This document shows, piece after piece, positions 1-8,425 of a stretch of 64,000 nt of DNA. Position numbers and translations under genes: made by a program. Positions within the stretch are counted from its first letter, which is position 1. Every line of letters starts with the position of its first letter. Source of the DNA: Actinomycetales bacterium JB111 (lineage in GTDB: Bacteria > Actinomycetota > Actinomycetes > Actinomycetales > Actinomycetaceae). The stretch spans positions 27,094 through 91,093 of the forward strand of contig FUHX01000025.1 in NCBI GenBank assembly GCA_900163555.1, in the 5' to 3' direction. The notes under the pieces were generated by a model, which was not told the origin of the DNA, did no database searches, and saw only the letters and a list, made by a program, of their open reading frames with translations.

Positions 1-1953
1 GTCGGCCGCGACACCCGCCTCTCGCGGACCGTCGCCATCAAGATGCTGCGGTCCGACCTCGCGCGCGACCCGTCGTTCCTCGCCCGGTTCCGCCGCGAGG
101 CGCAGTCCTCCGCGGGCCTCAACCACCCCGCGATCGTCGCCGTCTACGACACGGGCGAGCAGACCATCGGCGCGGGCACCCCGGACGAGCGTCACATCCC
201 CTTCATCATCATGGAGTACGTCGAGGGCCACACGGTGCGCGACCTGCTCGGCGACGGCGACCCGGTCCCGATCGGCGAGGCCGTCGAGATCGTCTCCGGC
301 GTCCTCGGCGCGCTCGAGTACAGCCACCGCGAGGGCATCGTCCACCGGGACATCAAGCCCGGGAACATCATGATCACGCCCACGGGCGACGTGAAGGTCA
401 TGGACTTCGGCATCGCGCGCGCCCTGAGCGACAACTCGGCCACGATGACGCAGCCGCACTCCGTGGTCGGCACCGCCCAGTACCTCTCCCCGGAGCAGGC
501 GCGCGGCGAGGTCGTCGACGCCCGGTCCGACCTGTACTCCACCGGCTGCCTGCTCTTCGAGCTCCTCACCGGCAAGCCGCCGTTCACCGGCGACTCCGCC
601 GTGGCGGTCGCCTACCAGCACGTCCGCGAGCTCCCGCCCACGCCGTCGACGATCGCCTCAGACATCCCCGAGTCCCTCGACCGCGTGGTGATGAAGTCGC
701 TCGCGAAGGACCGCGACGAGCGCTACGCCGACGCCGCACACTTCCGCACCGACCTGCTCGCCGCCTACCGCGGCAGCGCGGTCTCCGCCCCCGCCACGGA
801 CAGCTGGGCGGCCGAGGCCGCGCAGCCCACCCGGGTCGTCCCGGCGGCCGCCGGGCTCGGCGCGGGCCTCGCGGCCGGCAGCGCGACGAGCGCGGGCGCC
901 GCGGAGGAGCCCGAGAACTACCGCCGCACGCCGCAGCCGGTCGAGACCGAGGAGAAGCGGTCCTTCGCGTGGCTGTGGATCCTGCTCGCCGCGCTGATCG
1001 TGGTCGGCGGCGTGGTCACCTACCTCATCGTCACCGGGGGCGACGACGAGGAGACACCGACCGTCACCATGGTCGACGTGCCCTCCCTCGAGGGGATGAC
1101 CGAGGAGGACGTGCGCGCCGAGCTCGACGGCGCCGGCCTCGTCCCGTCCTTCGCGGACCCGGAGTCGAGCTCCGACGTCGAGGAGGGCGTGTTCCTGCGC
1201 TCCGAGCCGGAGCCGGGGACCCCCGTCGAGTCCGGCAGCGCGGTCACCGTCGTCATGTCCGCCGGGCCCGAGGAGATCGAGGTCCCCGAGCTGGACGACT
1301 CCATGGACAGGGCGGACGTCGAGGCCGCCTTCGAGGGCGTGGAGCTCGAGCTCCAGTTCACCGATCCCGTGGAGGACGACGAGGTCGACGAGGGCAACTT
1401 CGTCTCCTCCGCCCCGCGGTCCGGCACGCCCGTACCGACCGGTTCCACCGTCCAGGTCACGCTGTCCGCCGGTGCCGGTCAGGTCGAGGTCCCGAACGTC
1501 GCCCAGCGCACGCAGGACGAGGCCCGCAGCGCCCTCGAGGCCGCGAACCTCACGGCCGGCACCGTCCAGACGGTCGACGAGCCCGGCGCCGAGGCCGGCC
1601 AGGTCATCCGCACCGACCCCGAGGCCGGCGCGCTCGTCGACGCCGGCACGGCGGTCACCCTGTACGTCGCGTCCGGCAACGTCAACGTTCCGGACCTCAC
1701 CAACGCCACCCGGGACGAGGCCGAGACCAGGCTCAACGAGCTCGACCTCAACGTCACGGTCAACGTCTCCTCGTCCGACGACGTCGAGGAGGGCCGCGTG
1801 ATCAACCAGTCCGACACGGGGCTCGTCCCGCAGGGCACGCGCATCGTCCTCGAGGTCTCGTCCGGACCCGACGAGTCGTCCTCGGAGCCGCCCGAGACGC
1901 CGAGCGACGGCAACGGTGACGGCGGCAACGGCGGCAACGGCGGCAACGGCTAG
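1..1953 (+). CDS. pknB: Ser/Thr protein kinase with four PASTA domains (PknB type), 5' end cut by window
   Basis: Transmembrane Ser/Thr kinase that senses muropeptide or lipid II through external PASTA repeats and phosphorylates cell-wall and division proteins. The frame is open to base 1, and the ATP-binding lysine of VAIK (visible residue 14) lies before the first internal ATG at 43, so that ATG is not the start; the glycine-rich loop is outside the window. HRD catalytic loop is at visible residues 115-117 and DFG at 135-137, followed by an APE-like segment. A single membrane helix is at about 321-344, then four PASTA units (about 359-424, 427-493, 494-560, 561-627) and a Gly/Asn tail. In actinobacteria pknB sits beside pknA, pbpA, rodA and pstP, which would lie to the left. 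The family call is very secure. Confidence 0.96.
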   Translation, partial: VGRDTRLSRTVAIKMLRSDLARDPSFLARFRREAQSSAGLNHPAIVAVYDTGEQTIGAGTPDERHIPFIIMEYVEGHTVRDLLGDGDPVPIGEAVEIVSGVLGALEYSHREGIVHRDIKPGNIMITPTGDVKVMDFGIARALSDNSATMTQPHSVVGTAQYLSPEQARGEVVDARSDLYSTGCLLFELLTGKPPFTGDSAVAVAYQHVRELPPTPSTIASDIPESLDRVVMKSLAKDRDERYADAAHFRTDLLAAYRGSAVSAPATDSWAAEAAQPTRVVPAAAGLGAGLAAGSATSAGAAEEPENYRRTPQPVETEEKRSFAWLWILLAALIVVGGVVTYLIVTGGDDEETPTVTMVDVPSLEGMTEEDVRAELDGAGLVPSFADPESSSDVEEGVFLRSEPEPGTPVESGSAVTVVMSAGPEEIEVPELDDSMDRADVEAAFEGVELELQFTDPVEDDEVDEGNFVSSAPRSGTPVPTGSTVQVTLSAGAGQVEVPNVAQRTQDEARSALEAANLTAGTVQTVDEPGAEAGQVIRTDPEAGALVDAGTAVTLYVASGNVNVPDLTNATRDEAETRLNELDLNVTVNVSSSDDVEEGRVINQSDTGLVPQGTRIVLEVSSGPDESSSEPPETPSDGNGDGGNGGNGGNG

Positions 1954-1956
1954 GTA

Positions 1957-2010
1957 CGCACGCACGACGGCGGGGAGCCCCTTGAGGGGCTCCCCGCCGT
2001 CGTGCGTGCG
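1957..2010 (+). terminator. Intrinsic terminator hairpin after pknB
   Basis: Perfect 25-bp inverted repeat (1957-1981 with 1986-2010) around the 4-nt loop TTGA, starting three bases after the kinase stop codon. There is no clear T-tract, which is common for actinobacterial hairpin terminators. Confidence 0.85.
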
Positions 2011-2123
2011 GCCACGGTGAGAAGTGGCACGGGCGGGCACGCGGTATTTCTCCGGTCCTGGTGCAGACGCCCGGGACGCGCTGTGGTTCGATCTGACTCG
2101 TATGACGATTGGGAAGGATCGGC

Positions 2124-3593
2124 ATGAGTAACCCGTATGCGAACACCACGGAGCCTGAGCGAAGGAGCTTCTTCGGCCACCCGCTCGGCCTGGCGAACCT
2201 CGCCGGCGTCGAGATGTGGGAGCGCTTCAGCTTCTACGGGATGCAGGCGATCCTCGCCTTCTACCTGTACTACTCGGCCACCGAGGGCGGGCTCGGCCTG
2301 CCCGAGTCCACGGCGGTCCAGATCGTCGGCGCCTACGGCGGCGTCGTCTACCTCTCCGCCATCCTCGGCGCCTGGCTCGCCGACCGGATCTTCGGCCCCG
2401 AGCGGACGCTGACCGGCGGCGCGGTCCTCATCATGATCGGGCACCTCGCCCTCGCGGTCGTCCCCGGCTTCACCGGGGTGGGCATCGGCCTGATCTGCGT
2501 GTCCATCGGCTCGGGGACGCTCAAGGCCACGACCTCCTCCGTGCTCGGCGACCTCTACTCGAAGGACGACGTCCGTCGCGACGGCGGGTTCTCCATCTAC
2601 TACATGGGCGTCAACATCGGCGGGCTCGTCGGCCCGCTGCTCACCGGCTGGCTGTGGGGCATGAAGGGCTTCCACTGGGGGTTCGGTGCCGCCGCCGTCG
2701 GCATGGCCATCGGCCTGACCCAGTACCTCCTGCTGCGCAGGTACACCCTGACCGAGGCGTCCTCGGCCCCCGCCAACCCGCTGCCCCGCAAGCACTACCC
2801 GCGGTACTTCGGCACGGCCGCCCTGGTCGTCGTCCTCATCGTGGTGCTCGCGGTGACCGGCGTGATCCGCGCCCAGGACCTGGCCACGATCGTCGCGGTC
2901 GTCACCGTGCTCGCCGCCGTCGTCCTGTTCGGCATCATGCTGACCTCGAAGGAGGTCTCGTCCGTCGAGCGCGACCGCGTCATCTCGTTCATCCCGATGT
3001 TCGTGGCGAGCGTGGCGTTCTGGACCCTCTTCCAGCAGCAGTTCACGGCCGTGGCGCTGTACGCGGAGAAGCGGGTCGACCGCGAGTTCTTCGGCTGGGA
3101 GATGAGCCCCGCCTGGGTCACCTCGTTCAACCCGATCTTTATCATCATCCTCGCCGGCTTCTTCGCGGCCATGTGGACGAAGCTCGGCTCGCGGGCCCCG
3201 GGCGCGCCGATGAAGTTCGCGATCGGGACCGCCCTCATGGGCGTGGCGTTCCTGCTGTTCCTCCCGGTCGCCAACGGCGGGCCCGGGTCCACCCCGCTGT
3301 GGTGGCTGGCCGTCATCCTGCTGTTCTTCACGATCGCGGAGCTGTGCCTGTCCCCCGTCGGCCAGTCGCTCTCCACGAAGCTGGCGCCGGAGGCGTTCCA
3401 CACGCAGATGGTCGCGCTGTTCTTCCTCTCCATCGCGACCGGCTCGTCCCTGGCCGGCGTGGTCTCCGGCTGGTACGACGAGACCAACGAGGTGCCGTAC
3501 TTCCTCATCGTCGGGCTCGCCGCGATCGTTGTCGGGCTCGTGGTCGCCGTCCTCAGCCGGTGGACCCTGAAGAAGATGCACGGGATCCGGTAG
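2124..3593 (+). CDS. Proton-coupled oligopeptide transporter, POT/PTR family MFS
   Basis: Imports di- and tripeptides with protons across the cytoplasmic membrane. The product is 489 residues with many hydrophobic helices. The N-terminal block around VEMWERFSFYGMQA is the POT hallmark (ExxERFxYY-like), and GAWLADRIFGPERT and a GFSIYYMGVNIGG segment (second PTR2 signature) follow. ATG 2124 is preferred over an in-frame TTG at 2109 because GGAAGGA sits about 6 nt upstream of the ATG. The gene appears monocistronic, with a terminator hairpin before it and a long palindrome after it. Substrate specificity cannot be told from sequence. Confidence 0.93.
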   Translation: MSNPYANTTEPERRSFFGHPLGLANLAGVEMWERFSFYGMQAILAFYLYYSATEGGLGLPESTAVQIVGAYGGVVYLSAILGAWLADRIFGPERTLTGGAVLIMIGHLALAVVPGFTGVGIGLICVSIGSGTLKATTSSVLGDLYSKDDVRRDGGFSIYYMGVNIGGLVGPLLTGWLWGMKGFHWGFGAAAVGMAIGLTQYLLLRRYTLTEASSAPANPLPRKHYPRYFGTAALVVVLIVVLAVTGVIRAQDLATIVAVVTVLAAVVLFGIMLTSKEVSSVERDRVISFIPMFVASVAFWTLFQQQFTAVALYAEKRVDREFFGWEMSPAWVTSFNPIFIIILAGFFAAMWTKLGSRAPGAPMKFAIGTALMGVAFLLFLPVANGGPGSTPLWWLAVILLFFTIAELCLSPVGQSLSTKLAPEAFHTQMVALFFLSIATGSSLAGVVSGWYDETNEVPYFLIVGLAAIVVGLVVAVLSRWTLKKMHGIR

Positions 3594-3647
3594 CGCGGAC
3601 GCGGGCGTAACGCCCCGTCACACGTCCCTCTCCTCCTTCTCCTTCGC

Positions 3648-3706
3648 CGAGGCACCTCGAATCCGCGTGCAGAACGCGGTTCTGCACGCGGATTCGAGGT
3701 GTCTCG
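3648..3706. repeat. Long imperfect palindrome, terminator- or REP-like
   Basis: Arms 3653-3675 and 3679-3701 are perfectly complementary (23 bp) around a GCG loop. The pairing extends five more pairs, one of them G-T, to 3648-3706. It lies 55 bases after the POT gene and could be its terminator, but the long near-perfect stem with a 3-nt loop also fits a dispersed palindromic element. Confidence 0.7.
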
Positions 3707-3726
3707 ATGGGTGTGAGCCCGTAGCG

Positions 3727-3805
3727 CGGCCCGCGGGTGGGGCAGTCGTGCGGCCGCCCTCGGCCCGCGGGTGGGGCAGTCGTGCGGCCGCCAGCGGCCC
3801 GCGGG
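3727..3805. repeat. 34-nt tandem repeat, about 2.3 copies
   Basis: A unit starting CGGCCCGCGGGTGGGGCAGT occurs at 3727 and 3761 with exact 34-nt spacing, and its first 11 bases recur at 3795. It lies directly downstream of the minus-strand trpG stop codon. No coding role is seen. Confidence 0.75.
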
Positions 3806-3809
3806 AGGG

Positions 3810-4433
3810 TCAGGACCGGACGAGCGGGGCGAGCCCGTCGGCGCGTCCGACGGCCTCCGGCATGCCGGCCATGGCGAGGAAGTTCGCGAGCAGGCGGTAG
3901 CCGCCCTGGGTCATCACGGACTCGGGGTGGAACTGCACCCCGTGCAGCGGGAGCTCGCGGTGCTGCAGTCCCATGACGACGCCGCCGTCGGTCCGCGCCG
4001 TCACCGTCAGCTCCGCGGGTACGGACTCCGGCTCGACGGCGAGCGAGTGGTAGCGCGCGGCCGTGAACGGGGCGGGCAGCCCCTCGAACACGCCGGCCCC
4101 CTCGTGGATCACCTCGGAGCTCCGGCCGTGCATGAGCTCCGGCGCGTGGGAGACCACGCCGCCGTGCACCTCGGCGAGCGCCTGGTGGCCGAGGCAGACG
4201 CCGAGCATCGGCGTGCGGGACGCCGCGCAGGCGCGGATGACGGCACCGGAGGCGCCGGCCTCGGCGGGCGTGCCCGGACCGGGCGAGACGAGGACGCCGT
4301 CGTACGCGGCGACGTCGGGCATCTCGGCGTCGTTGCGACGCACGTCGGTCTCGGCGCCGAGGTGCTGGAGGTAGCCGACGATCGTGTGGACGAAGCTGTC
4401 GTAGTTGTCCACCACGAGGATGCGCGCGGTCAT
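3810..4433 (-). CDS. trpG: Glutamine amidotransferase, anthranilate / aminodeoxychorismate synthase component II
   Basis: Class I glutamine amidotransferase that releases ammonia from glutamine for the chorismate-using partner subunit (tryptophan or folate synthesis). The 207-residue length is normal. Visible motifs are VDNYDSFV near the N terminus, the nucleophile Cys80 in GVCLGHQA, and the C-terminal HPESV carrying the catalytic His and Glu. No component I gene is adjacent. The position beside sortase, DUF881 and crgA matches trpG/pabA near actinobacterial origins. The ATG is one base beyond the stop of the upstream small membrane gene, so translation is probably coupled. Sequence alone does not separate TrpG from PabA; one protein may serve both pathways. 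Confidence 0.92.
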   Translation of the reverse strand: MTARILVVDNYDSFVHTIVGYLQHLGAETDVRRNDAEMPDVAAYDGVLVSPGPGTPAEAGASGAVIRACAASRTPMLGVCLGHQALAEVHGGVVSHAPELMHGRSSEVIHEGAGVFEGLPAPFTAARYHSLAVEPESVPAELTVTARTDGGVVMGLQHRELPLHGVQFHPESVMTQGGYRLLANFLAMAGMPEAVGRADGLAPLVRS

Positions 4434-4434
4434 G

Positions 4435-4590
4435 TCACTCCACGGTCAGGTCGGCGTCGGGAAGCATCGACTCTACCCACGGGAAGACCCACAGGAAGAG
4501 GGCGGCCACGGCGGCGAGAAGGAGGATGACCATCTCGATCGCCTTGAGCCACTTAGGTCCGGGCAGCAGGCGGAACAGTGCGGAGTACAT
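4435..4590 (-). CDS. Small conserved membrane protein of unknown function
   Basis: 51-residue protein with one hydrophobic helix (about residues 18-40), a short basic N terminus (GPKWLK) and an acidic C-terminal tail ending DADLTVE. Function is not known. Its ATG overlaps the TGA of the upstream sortase gene in the arrangement TGATG and is preceded by a GAGGGGG ribosome-binding site; trpG begins one base after its stop. The tight coupling to both neighbours, together with the coherent membrane-protein pattern, makes it a real gene rather than a chance frame. Small proteins are frequent at this point in Micrococcales origin regions. Confidence 0.8.
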   Translation of the reverse strand: MYSALFRLLPGPKWLKAIEMVILLLAAVAALFLWVFPWVESMLPDADLTVE

Positions 4591-5360
4591 CAAGCCCCCT
4601 CGGTGAGCTCGACCGGGACACCGTCGGCGCGGTCGACCCAGTGGTCGAGCTCGAAGTAGGTGATCCACCGGTGCGTCGAGTAGTTGAACGGGTGGCAGGT
4701 CGTCAGGGTCATGAGCCGCTCGGTGGGCTCCGCTCCGCGGTTCCGCGGGACGGGCGCGAGGACGTCCGTCTCCGTGGGGAGGACGATCTCGCTGCCGGTC
4801 ACCCGGTAGACGAAGTAGGCGTTCGCCGTCTCGACGACGACCGGGTCGCCCTCCTCGAGCCGCGCGATCCGCCCCAGGGGCGAGCCGTGCGTCTGCCGGT
4901 GGCCGGCCGCCGCGAAGTTGCCGACCTCGCCCGGCATGACCGTGCTCGGGTAGTGCCCGACCGCCCCGAAGTCCATGACGTCGGGCGTCACGCCCTCCAG
5001 CAGCGGCAGCTCGGCGCCGCCCCACGTGGGGAAGTGGATCGTGCCGATGGCGACCATGCCGTCGGGGAGCGTGGCGTCCACCGCGGCGAAGTCCGGCGGC
5101 TCGTCGGTGCGCGGGTCGCCGACGTCCTCCGACGGGCCGGCGAACGCCTCGGTGATGGCGGCGACCGCGTCGTCCTGGCGCTGGAAGCCCTGCAGATCGG
5201 TCCACCACAGCTGCCAGACGATGTACAGGCCGACGACGACGCCCGCCGTCAGCAGCAGCTCACCGATCACCCCGACGGCGCCCCACGCCTTCGACCGTGA
5301 CGTGCGCGCGCGGCGGGCGCGCCTGGTCGCGGGGGCGGTGCTGGGCAATGCGGCTCTCAA
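4590..5360 (-). CDS. Class E sortase
   Basis: Membrane-anchored cysteine transpeptidase that cleaves a C-terminal sorting signal (LAxTG-type in known class E enzymes) and links surface proteins or pili to peptidoglycan. One N-terminal helix (about residues 24-45) follows an Arg-rich cytoplasmic start. Catalytic residues are visible: His in AGHRQTHG (about 154), Cys in TLTTCHP (about 222), and Arg nine residues later. The chosen start is a TTG at 5360 overlapping the DUF881 stop by four bases (TTGA). The frame is open far upstream, but that part lies across DUF881 and reads as Arg/Pro-rich shadow. No sortase substrate with a sorting signal was recognised nearby. Confidence 0.9.
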   Translation of the reverse strand: MRAALPSTAPATRRARRARTSRSKAWGAVGVIGELLLTAGVVVGLYIVWQLWWTDLQGFQRQDDAVAAITEAFAGPSEDVGDPRTDEPPDFAAVDATLPDGMVAIGTIHFPTWGGAELPLLEGVTPDVMDFGAVGHYPSTVMPGEVGNFAAAGHRQTHGSPLGRIARLEEGDPVVVETANAYFVYRVTGSEIVLPTETDVLAPVPRNRGAEPTERLMTLTTCHPFNYSTHRWITYFELDHWVDRADGVPVELTEGA

Positions 5361-6082
5361 TCGGCGGAGGGCTCGAGCGGGTCGGCGTACGTGAGGGACG
5401 TCGATGCGGTCGACGCGGGGGCGACCATCTCGTCGTGCATGCTCACGTCGAAGCCTAACCCGATGAGGTCGACCCACTGCCGGTAGATCGTCACGGCCTC
5501 GGAGCGGTCGAGCGCCTCCACGAGGACGTCCGGGTCGCCGATCGCGCCGACCACGAACGGAGGCGAGTACACGCGCCCGCCGACGTACAGCACGTTGCCG
5601 ACGCACCGGATGGACGTGGTGCTCACGACCCGCTCCCCCTGGATCGTCAGCGCCTCGGCCCCGCCCGTGCGCAACGCGTTGATGACGGACTCGACGTCCT
5701 GCTGGTGGACGACGTAGTCGTCCGGCACGCGGTCGGCCGGGATGCCGCCGTCGGGGACGGGCGGGTCCGTCAGGGACACCTCGATGCCTGGGCCGCTCAC
5801 CGGGAGGCTGCCGGCGGCCGCCTGGACCGACTCGTCCGCCGCCTGGGGGTCGTCGTCGTGGGCGTCGAGGTACGGCGCGATCTGCGAGCGGATCGTCGCG
5901 TTCTCGTCCTGGAGGTCCTCGAGCCGACCGGTCTGGGCGCGCGCGAGGGACACGAGGTCGGTCGCCGCCCGCTCGGGGTCGTCGCCCGCGCCGGCCGCGT
6001 TCGCGGCCACGATGAGGCCCGCGAGCACGCCGACGACACCGACGCCCACCGAGGCGCGGGGAACCCGCAACCAGGCCATCAT
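5357..6082 (-). CDS. DUF881 family membrane-anchored protein
   Basis: 241 residues with an N-terminal membrane helix (about 9-30), a short heptad-like region around LEDLQDENATIRSQI, then a compact extracytoplasmic domain with VSLTDPP, DYVVHQQDVESVINALR and GAEALTIQGERV, all typical of DUF881. The family sits near crgA and division genes in actinobacteria; its biochemical role is not established. Start ATGATG at 6077-6082 is preceded by GGAGGGGG. It is first in the coupled run DUF881, sortase, small membrane protein, trpG, and is divergent from crgA with 116 bp between them. Confidence 0.9.
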   Translation of the reverse strand: MMAWLRVPRASVGVGVVGVLAGLIVAANAAGAGDDPERAATDLVSLARAQTGRLEDLQDENATIRSQIAPYLDAHDDDPQAADESVQAAAGSLPVSGPGIEVSLTDPPVPDGGIPADRVPDDYVVHQQDVESVINALRTGGAEALTIQGERVVSTTSIRCVGNVLYVGGRVYSPPFVVGAIGDPDVLVEALDRSEAVTIYRQWVDLIGLGFDVSMHDEMVAPASTASTSLTYADPLEPSAD

Positions 6083-6198
6083 TCACCCCCTCCACACGGA
6101 GTCGTGCTCTCCCCTACTACGCTAGGGGCGTTCCGCGCCCAGCGCGGGAGCGACGTGAACGATTTCCCCCGCGGCAGCGGGCAACCCTGGAGGACGAC

Positions 6199-6474
6199 GT
6201 GCCGGTCTCGAAGAAGCGCAAGCACAAGGACGGGACCCCCGTGACGCGGTCGAAGCAGGAGGAGGAGGCCATCGAGGCCGCCGCCCTCGGCGAGCCCAGC
6301 CCCACCTGGTGGGCGCCCACGATGGTGACCCTCATGATCGTCGGCCTCGTTCTGGTCCTCATCACCTACCTCACCTCGGCGGACTACCCCGTGCCGGGCA
6401 TCGGCAACTGGAACCTCGCCATCGGCTTCGGCATCGCCATGGTCGGGTTCCTCATGACGCTGCGCTGGCGGTAG
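6199..6474 (+). CDS. crgA: Cell division protein CrgA
   Basis: Small septal membrane protein that recruits and balances division proteins (FtsZ, FtsI/FtsQ and others in mycobacteria and streptomycetes). 91 residues: a lysine-rich cytoplasmic start (SKKRKHKD), two helices (about 39-60 and 70-88) separated by a short loop containing the family's proline-glycine-asparagine-tryptophan pattern (PVPGIGNWN), and a basic end LRWR. Start is GTG 6199 with GGAGG at 6189-6193. Gene order around it matches the actinobacterial crgA locus. Confidence 0.95.
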   Translation: MPVSKKRKHKDGTPVTRSKQEEEAIEAAALGEPSPTWWAPTMVTLMIVGLVLVLITYLTSADYPVPGIGNWNLAIGFGIAMVGFLMTLRWR

Positions 6475-6729
6475 ATCCCGGCCCCTGTCCCCTTACCCAC
6501 AGGGATACCCACAGCTGGGGAGGAATGACACGGGTGTAACTTCCACAGTTGTGAGTTCACCTGGGGATAGAGCGCACGGGGCGCCCCGTGGGGCGTTCGG
6601 TACACAGGGATGCGCACAGTCTGGGGATAACTACACCCATGTGATTCACCGGCCCGCCGCATCGGGCCAGGTCACGGCGTTGGTCGGGCCCGAAGGAGGG
6701 CCCTGGTCAGGTCCAGGCGACGGCGTAGG
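6475..6729. promoter_or_regulatory. Gene-free interval with DnaA-box-like 9-mers
   Basis: No gene is seen. TTACCCACA (6493-6501) and ATACCCACA (6505-6513) lie on the plus strand; TTATCCCCA (6622-6630) and CTATCCCCA (6562-6570) lie on the minus strand. Each is one or two changes from TTATCCACA. A 16-bp palindrome CACGGGGCGCCCCGTG is at 6576-6591. It separates the convergent ends of crgA and the rhomboid gene, so promoters are not expected here. DnaA binding is an inference. Confidence 0.4.
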
Positions 6730-7677
6730 TCAGGCCAGGTAGCCGACGCAGGCCCCGACCATGACCAGCGCCAGGGCGACCGCGGAGACGGCGGCGGTGA
6801 CGTTCGGCCGCGCGCCGTTCCAGATCGACCATGCTGCGCCGAGGATGCCGCCGGCGACCATGCCGCCGAGGTGCGCCTGCCAGGCGATGTTCCAGCCCGG
6901 GACGAAGCCGATGACGATGTTGATGCCGAGGAGCACCAGCAGCTGCGTGGAGTCCTGGCCGATCCGACGCTGGATGGCGAGGACCGCCGCGAACAGGCCC
7001 ATCACGGCACCCGAGAACCCGACGACGCCGGTCACCCAGCCCTGGGAGCCGGGGCCACCGGAGAGCAGCAGCACCGCGACGGATCCGCCGAACGCGGACA
7101 GAACCATGAGGACGACGAGGCGCCACCGGCCGATCACCGGCTCGAGCGCCTGCCCCACGATCCACGTGGCGTAGACGTTGAAGAGGATGTGCGGGAACCC
7201 GCTGTGCACGAGCGCGGCGGCGAGCATCCGCCACGGCTCGTGCTCGGTCACGGCCGGCCAGTAGAGGAACTCGGACTGGACGTCCGTGACCCGCTGGAGC
7301 AGGAAGACCACGACGAGCAGGCCGATGACCGCGTAGGTGACGACCGGCGGGCCCGACCGGATCGGGATCCCCACGGCCGACAGTCGCGCGGGGCGACGCG
7401 CGTCCCGCGGATCGCCGAGCCGGTGCGGCTCGCCGGGCTGGGTGAACTGGGCGGAGGACTGCCCGGGCGCGAGGTACGCGCCGTAGGCCGGGGCCGGGAC
7501 GTACTCCATCGAGTACCCGTCGACCGGGCCGCCCTGCCGGCCGGCCCCCTGCCCGGGGGACGGCGGGTACGGTTCGTGCGCTCCGGCGTCGGGCGGGGGG
7601 TTCTGCCCGTTACCCGCGGAGCCGTGCGCGTCCGGGCCGTCCGACCGGGGGCCGTCCGGCCCGGACGCGGTGGTCAC
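6730..7677 (-). CDS. Rhomboid family intramembrane serine protease
   Basis: Integral membrane protease cutting transmembrane segments inside the bilayer. 315 residues: a long Pro/Gly-rich cytoplasmic N terminus (about 1-105), then the six-helix rhomboid core. The catalytic dyad is visible as Ser222 in GFSGA and His269 in AWQAHLGGM; the HILFNVYATW segment is the conserved HxxxN region. Start is GTG overlapping the ppiA stop by four bases (GTGA), so the two are translationally coupled. Substrates are unknown. The ppiA-rhomboid pairing is common near actinobacterial origins. Confidence 0.93.
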   Translation of the reverse strand: MTTASGPDGPRSDGPDAHGSAGNGQNPPPDAGAHEPYPPSPGQGAGRQGGPVDGYSMEYVPAPAYGAYLAPGQSSAQFTQPGEPHRLGDPRDARRPARLSAVGIPIRSGPPVVTYAVIGLLVVVFLLQRVTDVQSEFLYWPAVTEHEPWRMLAAALVHSGFPHILFNVYATWIVGQALEPVIGRWRLVVLMVLSAFGGSVAVLLLSGGPGSQGWVTGVVGFSGAVMGLFAAVLAIQRRIGQDSTQLLVLLGINIVIGFVPGWNIAWQAHLGGMVAGGILGAAWSIWNGARPNVTAAVSAVALALVMVGACVGYLA

Positions 7678-8195
7678 TCGACGATCTCGACGGACTCGAT
7701 GACGACCGGCTCGACCGGGCGGTCGCCCGCGCCCGTGGGGACGGCGCTGATCGCGTCGACGACCTTCTTGGACTCGTCGTCGGTCACCGTGCCGAAGATC
7801 GTGTGCTTGCCCTGGAGCCAGGTGGTCGCCTGGGTGGTGATGAAGAACTGGGAGCCGTTGGTCCCCTTGCCCATGCGCTTGCCGGCGTTGGCCATGGCGA
7901 GCATGTAGGGCTCGCTGAAGTTGAGCTCGGGGTTGATCTCGTCGTCGAAGGTGTAGCCCGGGCCGCCGTTGCCGACGCCGAGCGGGCAGCCGCCCTGGAT
8001 CATGAAGTTCGGGATGATCCGGTGGAACGTGAGGCCGTCGTAGAACGGGCGCGTCACCTTCTCCCCCGTCTCGGGGTCCGTGAACTCCTTCTCGCCGCGG
8101 GCGAGCTCGACGAAGTTGCGCACGGTCTTCGGCGCCTGGTTCGGGAAGAGGCGAATCGTGACGTCGCCGTGGTTCGTGTGGAGAATCGCGTCCAT
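7674..8195 (-). CDS. ppiA: Peptidyl-prolyl cis-trans isomerase, cyclophilin type
   Basis: Cytoplasmic cyclophilin that speeds cis-trans isomerisation of X-Pro bonds during folding. 173 residues, the usual size. Family motifs are FYDGLTFHRIIPNFMIQGG, AMANAGKRMGKGTNGSQFFIT and LQGKHTIFGTV, including the catalytic Arg in FHR and the Trp-loop region. ATG 8195 is preferred over an upstream in-frame ATG because of GGGAGGA about 8 nt before it and because the protein then begins MDAILHTNHGDV, the normal cyclophilin start. It is followed by the rhomboid gene with a 4-nt overlap. Confidence 0.95.
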   Translation of the reverse strand: MDAILHTNHGDVTIRLFPNQAPKTVRNFVELARGEKEFTDPETGEKVTRPFYDGLTFHRIIPNFMIQGGCPLGVGNGGPGYTFDDEINPELNFSEPYMLAMANAGKRMGKGTNGSQFFITTQATTWLQGKHTIFGTVTDDESKKVVDAISAVPTGAGDRPVEPVVIESVEIVE

Positions 8196-8425
8196 GGGGA
8201 CGATCCTCCCACTAATCGGGTCCGACGCGCCCGCGCGGGCGCCGCGTCGGATCGCGTTCGTCGGTCGCGCATTGTCGCGCGTCACACATTCGTGCGTCCC
8301 AGATCACCTCCGGCGGTGGCAGACCGGGAGAGGATACGGAACTATGGGGATGGGATGGCTGCGCTCGTCGCCCCGCAGGGCGGCGGCAGTGGCCGCTGAA
8401 GTCGCAACGAAATGGAGAAACGCAT

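Noticed and set aside
43..1953. Kinase starting at ATG 43
   Set aside because: The frame is open to base 1 and VAIK, with the essential lysine, lies before this ATG, so the gene is truncated by the window.
1950..3581. Long minus-strand open frame rich in Arg, Gly, Asp and His opposite the POT gene
   Set aside because: Composition is that of an antisense shadow in high-GC DNA; no motif and no ribosome-binding site. The plus-strand POT protein is unmistakable.
5361..6095. N-terminal extension of the sortase frame
   Set aside because: It overlaps the DUF881 gene entirely and reads as Arg/Pro-rich shadow; the membrane anchor begins just after TTG 5360.
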